The position numbers and the translations under genes were made by a program. A stretch of DNA of 5,622 bases from contig CAZUCD010000204.1 of assembly GCA_964618855.1 (NCBI GenBank), forward strand, positions 1 to 5,622, written 5' to 3'. The notes under the pieces are model-generated. The model was not told where the DNA came from. It searched no databases and was given only the letters and a program-made list of their open reading frames with translations. The DNA comes from CAZUCD01 sp964618855. Lineage in GTDB: Bacteria > Sumerlaeota > Sumerlaeia > SLMS01 > JANRJK01. Position 1 is the stretch's first letter. Each line of letters starts with the position of its first letter. Positions 1 to 5,622 of the stretch are shown here, piece by piece.

Positions 1-950
1 ATCGTGACCTTGATGACGGCGAGGCGGTAGTAGAGGTCCTCGCGGAACTGGCCGTCGGCGATCCTGTCCTCGAGCCGACGGTTCGTCGCGGCGACCACCC
101 GGATGTTCACGGGGATGGTGACGACGCCGCCGACGCGCGTGATCTCGTACTCCTGCAGGACGCGGAGGAGCTTCGCCTGCATCGACAGCGGGAGCTCCCC
201 GATTTCGTCGAGGAAGAGCGTGCCCCCGTCGGCGACCTCGATGAGGCCGAGCTTGGTTTCGTGGGCGCCCGTGAACGCGCCGCGCTCGAAGCCGAAGAGC
301 TCGCTCTCGATGAGCGTCTCGGGAATGGATGCGCAGTTGATCGCGACAAAGCGGCCCCGCGCGCGCCGCGAGCCCTGGTGTATGGACTTCGCGGCGAGTT
401 CCTTCCCCGTGCCGCTTTCGCCCACGATGAGGACTGGGCTGTCGGTCGGCGCGACGCGCGCGATGATGTTGCGGACGGACTCGATCGCGGGGGAGATGCC
501 GAGCAGGAGCGGGCGCGTGCCGACCGGGTTGTATGCCGTGCTGAGCGCCCTGTTCATGTCCTCGAGGCGCTTCTTCTCGATGGCGCGGCGGAGGGTGACG
601 GTCAGCTCGCTGTGGTTGAGGGGCTTGGTGACGTAGTCGTATGCGCCCGCGCGCACGCACTCGATCGCCTGCTCGATCGAACCGAAGGCGGTCATGACGA
701 TGACCTCGACGGGCAGCTTGAGTTCCTTGACGCGCGCGAGGATTTCCGCCCCCGTCATGGCGGGCATCCTCATATCGGTCAGCAGGATGTCCGCGGCGTT
801 GCGCGCGAGGTACTCGAGCGTCTCCTCGGGCGAGGCGAACGTCGTGACGTGGAAGCCCTCGACGGTGAGGAGCTTGCCGAGGGCGCGCCTCATCCCCTCC
901 TCGTCGTCGATGATGACGATGTTGCCGCCGTATGGCTTCTGCGTGTTCAT
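1..950 (-). CDS. NtrC-family sigma-54-dependent response regulator (3' end cut off by window)
   Basis: This gene encodes a two-component response regulator that, once phosphorylated, should activate sigma-54 RNA polymerase by ATP hydrolysis in the cytoplasm. The 316 visible residues hold a receiver domain (about 10-125) with the acidic pair Asp15-Asp16, phospho-acceptor Asp59 (LLTDMRMP), Thr87 and Lys109 (TKPL). A linker follows, then an AAA+ domain with Walker A GESGTGKE (177-184), the sigma-54 contact loop GAFTGA (224-229), Walker B GGTLFLDE (242-249) and arginine-finger region FREDLYYRL (302-310). The rest of the AAA+ domain and the expected helix-turn-helix DNA-binding domain lie beyond the left edge. 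The ATG at 950 is chosen because the receiver starts at once after it; no clear Shine-Dalgarno precedes it. No partner kinase is visible, so the signal is unknown. It lies 68 bases after a GspG-like gene on the same strand. Family assignment is secure; the exact subfamily (NtrC, ZraR, AtoC type) is not. Confidence 0.95.
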   Translation of the reverse strand, partial: MNTQKPYGGNIVIIDDEEGMRRALGKLLTVEGFHVTTFASPEETLEYLARNAADILLTDMRMPAMTGAEILARVKELKLPVEVIVMTAFGSIEQAIECVRAGAYDYVTKPLNHSELTVTLRRAIEKKRLEDMNRALSTAYNPVGTRPLLLGISPAIESVRNIIARVAPTDSPVLIVGESGTGKELAAKSIHQGSRRARGRFVAINCASIPETLIESELFGFERGAFTGAHETKLGLIEVADGGTLFLDEIGELPLSMQAKLLRVLQEYEITRVGGVVTIPVNIRVVAATNRRLEDRIADGQFREDLYYRLAVIKVT

Positions 951-957
951 GGCGGGG

Positions 958-971
958 AGGGTTCCGACCCT
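958..971. repeat. Short inverted repeat upstream of the response regulator start
   Basis: A perfect 5-base inverted repeat (AGGGT/ACCCT) with a 4-base loop ends 8 bases before the ATG of the regulator gene, where a ribosome binding site would be expected. No purine-rich Shine-Dalgarno sequence is present on the coding strand here. The hairpin could affect initiation or be chance, since short GC-rich palindromes are common in such DNA. Confidence 0.3.
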
Positions 972-1018
972 GCCGCTGCGGGGCAATGGTTTGGGGTTGG
1001 GGCGTTGAGATTGGCGAT

Positions 1019-1574
1019 TCAACGAGACCCACCCAGTTGCCAGCGCTGGGAGCACCAGATGTCTCTCGAGCTCTTCGCATCGTTGGTCGGATCGTACGTC
1101 CATAGCTCCCAATCAAGCCGCTCCGGAAATCCACGGCGCGTGGACCGCGTCGCCACCTCGAGCGGAGGTGTGTCGTAGTCCAAGTCGGGTCGGCAGGAGA
1201 TCAACAGGTAGTCCCCGTCCAGCATGTAGTATCCGTACGGGAAATCGAAACCCCGGACGGAGTGGAAGGTGTCGGCGGAGATCGAGCGGCCATCGCCAAT
1301 CGAAGCTTCAGGTAGGGCGGCGGAGGTGCTGGGAGTGGATATGCCGGTGAAAGCGGCTGGAACCGAATCCATCCGAGGATACGCCGAGCATTCGACGGCG
1401 TAGACTTCGACAGCGATTCTTAGCTTCGCCAGATCACGGATGGCGCGACGAGGCGTTCCGGGAGTCGGATTCGCGTTGCGAATGTATGTGGGTGTCAGAG
1501 CAAAAGCGAGCACCGCAGTAACCGGGAGTGCGGCACCCCCAGAGGGCTCCCCGAAAGATGGTCCTCATCTTCAT
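1019..1574 (-). pseudogene. Membrane-anchored GspG-like protein, second paralog, frameshifted near its N-terminus as written
   Basis: The open frame from GTG at 1513 to TGA at 1019 encodes 164 residues but begins inside a hydrophobic segment. A better start is ATG at 1574, three bases after the stop of the upstream paralog and ten bases after a GGGGG run that may serve as ribosome binding site. That frame reads MKMRTIFRGALWG and then leaves the coding frame. Removing one G from the G5 run (plus-strand C5, 1536-1540) joins it to AALPVTAVLAFALTPTYI, giving a basic N-terminus, one membrane anchor and a 184-residue product close in size to its 188-residue neighbour. The soluble part has a helix with LAKLRIAVEVYAVECSAYP, then RPDLDYD, then YDPTNDAKSSRDIW near the C-terminus, matching motifs in the upstream paralog and resembling the GspG pseudopilin C-terminal domain. 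No prepilin peptidase site is seen. It may be a real decayed gene, a sequencing error, or a shorter protein starting at the GTG. Function unknown. Confidence 0.65.
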
Positions 1575-1577
1575 CGT

Positions 1578-2144
1578 TCAGTTTCCCCCGAATTCGCCTG
1601 CCGAACCCTGGGTGCCTCGCAGGACGATCCACAAGTCCCCACTGCTGTGGCTCCCATTTGTCGGGTCGAACCGCCATTGATCCGCGTGCTGCCTCGCCCC
1701 TGATGACTCGGGTGCTGCAGACACCAAGTCTCGCACGCGCCGCACGTCAAAGTCTTTGTCGGGCCCCGTGCCGATAAGCACCGCGTCAGAACCCTCGCAG
1801 TAGTATGCAAATGGAGGGTCGTTTTCGGCATCCCTCACGCCACTCTGTCCCGGAAGGGACGTGATGTACGGGACGGGAGTCGTGAGGTGATGAGAGAGCG
1901 AGTGGCAGAACTTGGCACCCTTCGGCAGCAACTCGGACTTCCCTTCGACCGTGGTGCGAAAGGGAACGTGTGGTGGATAGGCGCCCTGGTCTGACCGGTA
2001 GTCCTGAAGGGCTGTCGCCAGCATACGCAGGGTGCTATGCCGCATGGAGAGAGGCATTGGGCAATAGGTGGTCATGAACGTGGGAATGATGGCGAATCCC
2101 ACCACCAGAAGGACAAGAACCGCAGCGGCGACGTACCGTGTCAT
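1578..2144 (-). CDS. Membrane-anchored protein with GspG-like soluble domain, first paralog
   Basis: This 188-residue protein has an N-terminal membrane anchor (about residues 4-23, AAAVLVLLVVGFAIIP) after a short basic start, and the rest is predicted to face the periplasm or outside. The anchor is followed by a helix LRMLATALQDYRSDQGAYP (39-57), which resembles the residue pattern after the anchor in type II secretion GspG-like proteins. GTGPDKDFDV lies at 125-134 and FDPTNGSHSSGDLW at 159-172, both shared in altered form with the next gene. It lacks the G|FTLIE-type prepilin cleavage site, so it is probably not a processed pseudopilin. The ATG at 2144 is supported by GGGGAG five bases upstream. 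Codon use is looser than in the flanking ppc and regulator genes. It is probably co-translated with the paralog that begins three bases after its stop. A structural or surface role is possible; no function can be assigned. Confidence 0.8.
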   Translation of the reverse strand: MTRYVAAAVLVLLVVGFAIIPTFMTTYCPMPLSMRHSTLRMLATALQDYRSDQGAYPPHVPFRTTVEGKSELLPKGAKFCHSLSHHLTTPVPYITSLPGQSGVRDAENDPPFAYYCEGSDAVLIGTGPDKDFDVRRVRDLVSAAPESSGARQHADQWRFDPTNGSHSSGDLWIVLRGTQGSAGEFGGN

Positions 2145-2149
2145 CGAAG

Positions 2150-2155
2150 CTCCCC
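2150..2155 (-). promoter_or_regulatory. Shine-Dalgarno for the first GspG-like gene
   Basis: GGGGAG on the coding strand sits five bases before the ATG at 2144 and fixes that codon as the start. It is the best ribosome binding site visible in the window. Confidence 0.6.
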
Positions 2156-2161
2156 ACGCAA

Positions 2162-2191
2162 CGAATAGGACGGGCTATCACGTCCTGTCAA
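2162..2191 (-). promoter_or_regulatory. Possible sigma-70-like promoter before the GspG-like pair
   Basis: A perfect TTGACA (2191-2186) lies inside the last codons of the membrane protein frame, followed after 18 bases by TATTCG, which matches only three positions of the -10 consensus. A start site about seven bases further on would leave a leader of only about ten bases, beginning at the Shine-Dalgarno. The -35 match also encodes part of the upstream reading frame, so it may be coincidence. If real, the two paralogs could be transcribed apart from ppc. Confidence 0.2.
2167..2186. repeat. Inverted repeat spanning the stop codon of the membrane protein frame
   Basis: AGGACG and CGTCCT form a perfect 6-base inverted repeat separated by 8 bases; the TGA of the membrane protein frame (2180-2178) lies in the loop. 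No T-run follows on the coding strand, so it is a poor intrinsic terminator. It falls within the spacer of the possible promoter, so it could also be an operator-like site, or chance. Confidence 0.35.
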
Positions 2192-2837
2192 ACTCGATGT
2201 AGCTCCCCACCAGCGTTCGCCAACGGGCGCTCATCGCCGCGCACGCGGCCCACATCGCGGCGCCGGAGGTGAGGACCAGCGAGAGTGCGGGGGAGATTCC
2301 TTCTTGATGGTCTCCCGAGGCCCAGCCCGGCAACAGGGATACGGCGAACTGGAGGAGCCCAAATGCGAACACTGCCCCCCCGCCCCACAGGGATGCTGCG
2401 ACGAGTGACGGAACGGACTTGGACTCGCGCACCTCCCGGCAAGCGCGAGCAGCCGAGTTCAGAATGGATGCGAGGGCGACAGGTGCCGAGAGCGCCGCGG
2501 GCAGGAACAGGCACACTCCGCCCATGACGATGAAAACGGCCGGGATGTCTCATTCACTGCTCCCTTTCTCAAAGATCGAGGGGAAGGCGATTGCCATGCT
2601 GGGCATGAGCCCCAGCAGCGCGAGCGCGCCGGGGATGCCCGCGATGATTATGGGACGCTTGAGGACCGAGCGCAGGTGTACGTAGGGATCAATCGTCGTG
2701 GTCGCGATATGGGCCCGAAACAACGGATGCACCACCCGTTCCAGCGCGGAGCCCAACCACTAGACCCCCCACGCAGCGACGAGGGACGGGGCCATAATGC
2801 CGAAAACGAGGACGAGCAGGAACGGGAAGACCATCAT
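2178..2837 (-). pseudogene. Multi-pass membrane protein frame interrupted by two in-frame stop codons
   Basis: One frame runs for 219 codons from ATG-ATG (2837) to TGA (2178) and is coherent apart from TAG at codon 26 (2762-2760) and TGA at codon 96 (2552-2550). Segment 1 (1-25) is a hydrophobic anchor, FPFLLVLVFGIMAPSLVAAW. Segment 2 (27-95) holds an amphipathic stretch, a basic turn LRSVLKRP and a second hydrophobic segment (about 62-89). Segment 3 (97-219) has three more: about 99-126, 147-166 and 179-199, ending SYIEFDRT. Third codon positions are GC-rich throughout, as in a real gene. Both stops are one transition from a sense codon (CAG to TAG; CGA or TGG to TGA). The likeliest reading is a pseudogene of an inner-membrane protein with four or five spans; the last 115 residues (ATG 2525) could still be made as a smaller protein. 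I do not recognise the family. The last two spans faintly recall MotA/ExbB proteins, which I would not rely on. No clear ribosome binding site precedes 2837. Confidence 0.6.
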
Positions 2838-2899
2838 GGCGTTTCAGGTTGGGAGCTTCGTCCCCGCGTGGAAACAGGACTCGCAGCAATCCTCTTCGT

Positions 2900-5622
2900 T
2901 CATCCCGTCGTGCGCAGTCCGCTGGCGATTGCGTTCACGGTGGCGAGAAGATCGGGGAGGAGCGCGCAGGCCGTGGCATCGTGGCCGGCGGCGCGCGCCG
3001 CGCGCCACTCGCGGAGAATGCCGACCTGCTGCGCATGGAGGCGGCGCAGTCCCTCCTCGCGCAGTGCGATCGTCTCGAGCATGCGCGGGCGGCGCCGCGC
3101 CCTGGGGGCGTCGAAGAGCGCGTCCACCATCGAGCCGGCGAGTTCCCTCTCGCGGACGATGAGCCCAAGGAAGTGCGCGCGGCGCGCGGGCTCCCCGACC
3201 AGGGAGGCGTAGTCAGCCATCAGGCCCGGATCCGCGGATGCCAGGCTGGTCTCCACGTTGTTGAGGACGTAGCGCAGGAAAGGCCACCGCACGCCCTCGG
3301 ACCTGAGGTGGTCAAAGGAGTCCGGGTCCTCTTCGCGCAGGCGGGAGATGGCGGTTCCCACGCCATACCACCCGGGCAGGTAGAACCGTGCCTGATTCCA
3401 CGAGAACACCCAGGGTATGGCGCGCAGGTCCTCGAGGCTGCGGCGGCCCGTGCGCCGGGGCGGGCGGGAGCCTATCGAGGCGAGTTCCAGGGCGTCGATC
3501 GGCGTCGCCTCCGCCCAAAACTCCACGAAGCCCTCCGAGGCGACGAGGTCCGCGTAAGCTCGGCGGCTTTCCTCGGCGAGGCGGTCCATGAGTACGGTCA
3601 GGCGGGGTTCTCGCGGGGAAGCCTTCGAGTGGCGGAGCATCGCGGCCGTCGTCCCGGCGAGGAGCAACTCGAGGTTGTAGGTCGCCGTGATCGCGTTGGC
3701 GTACTTTTGCGGGACGGATTCCCCCTGCTCGGTCATGCGGATGGCGCCGTGGAGGGAACCTGGCGGCTGCGCCTCGAGGAACCGGTGCGTCGGGCCGGCG
3801 CCACGACTGGTGGTGCCACCGCGTCCGTGGAAGAACTCGATCTCGCAACCTTCCGCCTCGGCGACGCGGGAGAGGCGTTCTTGCGCCATGTGGATCGCCC
3901 ATTGCGCGGCGAGGATGCCGCCGTCCTTGTTGCTGTCGCTGTAGCCGAGCATGACCTGGATGCATGGGCGGGCGCCGGGAACGCGGGGGCGCAGGCTTGA
4001 GCGCGTCACGCGGTGCGACAGGAACCCGCGCAGCAAGTCCGGGGCGCGCTCCAGGTCCGCCACGGTCTCAAGCAGAGGCACGAGCGGGAATGGGAAGGAG
4101 AACTGGTCCCCGCTGCGGCCGAGCAGCCCGACCTCGCGCGCGAGGACGTACACGACCAGCAGGTCCGAGAGCCCGTGCGTCATGGAGACGATGTACGCGC
4201 CGATGCCTTCGCCACCGAACTCGCGTGCGTGCTGGTGGAGGACGCGGAGCGTGGCGAGCTGCTCCTCGAGCTCGCCCTCCACGACGGCGTCCGCGGCCAG
4301 GAAGGGGCGCCGCGACCGGAGCTCTTCGTCGAGGAACCCGACGCGCCGCTCCTCCGGCCAGGCGGAGAAGTCGTGGTCGGGATGTCCGGCGGCCTGCAGG
4401 AGTTGGGACATGGCCGCGTCGTGGAAGCGTTTGTTCTGGCGCACATCGAGCGCGGCGAGCCGAAACCCGAAAGTCGCGGCCAGTCTTTGGACAGGGCGGA
4501 CGTAGGCGTCGGCGAGGCGGCGCGCACCCACGTCCACCAGCGATTCCGCCAGGATGCGCAGGTCATTCTGGTACGCTTCGATTGAGCGCTCGGGCTGGGG
4601 CAGGACATCGGAGTCGATTGCGGCGAGCTTCGCTTGCAGGAGGTTCACGAACTGGCGCCAGGGCTCGTGCGGATTGCGTGCGACGGCGCGGAGCCCGTCG
4701 TCTCCCAGCATGTCTGCGAGGGCCGCCGCACGCGCCGCCAGGGCGGCCGGTGTCGACTGCTGGATGTCGGAAAGGCTGAGGCGCGCCGCGAGGTCCCGCA
4801 GGTGCCGCCGATGGAGTTCGAGGGCCTCGCGCCGCAGCCTCGCGAGCGCCCGCCTCGTGACCTCCGCGTTGACGAGCGGATGCCCATCGCGGTCCCCCCC
4901 CACCCAGTTGCCGAAGCCCAGCATGGCGGGTAGGTCGCGGTCGCGCAGGAGCTGGGGATCGTAGCCCGCCTCCTCCCACGCGCGGCGCAGCCGCCCGTCG
5001 AGGCGATGCATGATCGGGGGGAACGCCTCCACCAGGTAGTGCAGGACGTTTTCGAGTTCCTGCATGACGTCGGGCTTCGTGAGGATGACTTCCCCCGTGC
5101 GCCAGAGCGTCTCGAGGTTCGCCCGGATCTCGCTGCGGATTTCCTCCCGCTCCGCGGTGGTCCACATCCTGTTCTCGAGGTGGACGAGGTTGAGGTACAG
5201 TCGTCGCTGGATTTGGAGGACGGTCGGTCGCTTTGCCTCGGTGGGGTGGGCGGTCAGGACGGGCTCGACACTGACACGTTGGAGAGCGGCGAGGACTTCC
5301 TGGGCGGTGAAGCCGGCGCCGCGAAGTTGGCGGAGGTTCTGGCCCCAAAGGCCGGGTTCGCGGTCGGCTCCGAGTGTGGCCTCGCGCTGGCGGCGCGCCT
5401 GCGCGGCGGCGTTTTCCTCCACGAGGTTCAGGAGCTGGAAGGCGATGGAGTGGGCGTGGATGACCTTGCGGCGAGCGGCGGCCGGAATGGAGTGGCCGTT
5501 GCCCGGCATGAGCGCGCTCGCGGCCTCGACCTCGCCGAGCCCCTCCAGGACCTCGCGGAACATCGCAAGCAAGTCCTCGTAGTCGCTGCGAATCCTGGCA
5601 AACGTCTGGGCGACGAGCTCGG
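2900..5622 (-). CDS. ppc: Phosphoenolpyruvate carboxylase (5' end cut off by window)
   Basis: The enzyme fixes bicarbonate onto phosphoenolpyruvate to give oxaloacetate and phosphate, feeding the TCA cycle and aspartate-family synthesis; it acts in the cytoplasm, normally as a tetramer. The frame is open to the right edge (at least 906 residues), so the true start is probably outside; TTG 5572 and ATG 5563 are internal candidates. Numbering from 5572, the hallmarks are VLTAHPTE with catalytic His109, GNWVGGDRDGHP (221-232), LAALDVRQN (372-380), GYSDSNKDGG with Asp546 and Lys549, FHGRGG with His582 and Arg584, MTEQGE (613-618), IGSRPPRR (700-707), LRAIPWVFSWNQ (716-727) and the terminal RTTG. 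Length and domain order fit the bacterial family. The glycine loop reads GRGGTTSRGAGP instead of GRGGSIGRGGAP as in E. coli. Of the four E. coli aspartate-binding residues, Arg587 and Arg832 have equivalents (Arg590, Arg838), while Lys773 and Asn881 align with Ser779 and Thr888, suggesting weak aspartate inhibition. A G8 run at 4901-4894 is read in frame. Confidence 0.97.
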   Translation of the reverse strand, partial: ELVAQTFARIRSDYEDLLAMFREVLEGLGEVEAASALMPGNGHSIPAAARRKVIHAHSIAFQLLNLVEENAAAQARRQREATLGADREPGLWGQNLRQLRGAGFTAQEVLAALQRVSVEPVLTAHPTEAKRPTVLQIQRRLYLNLVHLENRMWTTAEREEIRSEIRANLETLWRTGEVILTKPDVMQELENVLHYLVEAFPPIMHRLDGRLRRAWEEAGYDPQLLRDRDLPAMLGFGNWVGGDRDGHPLVNAEVTRRALARLRREALELHRRHLRDLAARLSLSDIQQSTPAALAARAAALADMLGDDGLRAVARNPHEPWRQFVNLLQAKLAAIDSDVLPQPERSIEAYQNDLRILAESLVDVGARRLADAYVRPVQRLAATFGFRLAALDVRQNKRFHDAAMSQLLQAAGHPDHDFSAWPEERRVGFLDEELRSRRPFLAADAVVEGELEEQLATLRVLHQHAREFGGEGIGAYIVSMTHGLSDLLVVYVLAREVGLLGRSGDQFSFPFPLVPLLETVADLERAPDLLRGFLSHRVTRSSLRPRVPGARPCIQVMLGYSDSNKDGGILAAQWAIHMAQERLSRVAEAEGCEIEFFHGRGGTTSRGAGPTHRFLEAQPPGSLHGAIRMTEQGESVPQKYANAITATYNLELLLAGTTAAMLRHSKASPREPRLTVLMDRLAEESRRAYADLVASEGFVEFWAEATPIDALELASIGSRPPRRTGRRSLEDLRAIPWVFSWNQARFYLPGWYGVGTAISRLREEDPDSFDHLRSEGVRWPFLRYVLNNVETSLASADPGLMADYASLVGEPARRAHFLGLIVRERELAGSMVDALFDAPRARRRPRMLETIALREEGLRRLHAQQVGILREWRAARAAGHDATACALLPDLLATVNAIASGLRTTG

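Noticed and set aside
261..1178. Long plus-strand open frame of 305 codons opposite the response regulator
   Set aside because: It is the antisense shadow of a clearly homologous minus-strand gene, rich in Arg, Asp, Glu and Ala as expected from GC-biased codons, and has no recognisable motif.
2550..2552. The in-frame TGA as a selenocysteine codon
   Set aside because: The flanking residues (SSE-stop-DIP) do not resemble a redox motif, the protein looks like a plain membrane protein, and a second stop (TAG) also interrupts the frame.
2188..2553. Minus-strand frame of 121 codons whose ATG overlaps the TGA at 2552 (ATGA), suggesting a coupled gene
   Set aside because: Its product is Arg/Pro/Gly-rich and low in complexity, while the other frame over the same bases encodes coherent membrane spans; the ATGA overlap is incidental.
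2838..2899. A terminator after ppc
   Set aside because: The 62-base gap has no stem of useful length followed by a T-run; only a weak GTCC/GGAC pairing with a long loop is present.
2849..4000. Plus-strand open frame of 383 codons opposite ppc
   Set aside because: It overlaps catalytic parts of ppc on the other strand, its composition is that of an antisense GC-rich shadow, and it contains no family motif.
1028..4912. A 14-base repeat, CCCACCCAGTTGCC, at 1028-1041 and 4899-4912
   Set aside because: The copies lie in unrelated genes and are read in different frames (WQLGG in one, GNWVGG in the other); with no flanking similarity it is best explained by chance in GC-rich DNA.

Overview
This is a GC-rich bacterial window in which every gene I can support lies on the minus strand. 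Reading in the direction of transcription (right to left), the order is: phosphoenolpyruvate carboxylase (ppc, 5' end outside the window), a broken multi-pass membrane protein frame, two adjacent paralogous membrane-anchored proteins with a GspG-like (major pseudopilin-like) soluble domain, and an NtrC-type sigma-54-dependent response regulator (3' end outside the window). The gaps are about 62, 33, 3 and 68 bases, so the layout is compatible with one transcript, or with several short ones. No tRNA, rRNA, CRISPR array, insertion sequence or attachment site is visible.

The two outer genes look healthy. Their codons end almost always in G or C and their catalytic motifs are intact: TAHPTE, GGDRDG, GYSDSNKD and FHGRGG in the carboxylase; the phospho-acceptor Asp, Walker A, GAFTGA and Walker B in the regulator. 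The roughly 1.8 kb between them (about 1019-2837) is different. Codon use in the two paralogs is looser, none of the three genes has a recognisable enzymatic function, and two of the three are interrupted as written. The membrane protein frame stays open and strongly hydrophobic on both sides of an amber and an opal codon. The second paralog needs a one-base deletion in a G5 run to join its start region and membrane anchor to its soluble domain.

The soluble domains of the two paralogs share a Leu/Ala/Tyr helix followed by AYP, a G/R-PD-x-DYD-like motif, and a DPTN-x4-S-x-DIW/DLW motif near the C-terminus. I recall this combination from GspG-like proteins of planctomycete-, sumerlaeote- and hydrogenedente-like bacteria, so an organism from that broad group is my best guess. 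It is a low-confidence inference from memory.

Metabolically the window links an anaplerotic enzyme (PEP + bicarbonate to oxaloacetate) to a sigma-54 activator of unknown stimulus. Nothing in the sequence shows that the regulator controls ppc. The carboxylase lacks two of the four residues known to bind the feedback inhibitor L-aspartate in the E. coli enzyme, which is the most interesting biochemical prediction here. I see no convincing new multi-gene system. The points that deserve checking are the disrupted middle genes and the altered aspartate site.
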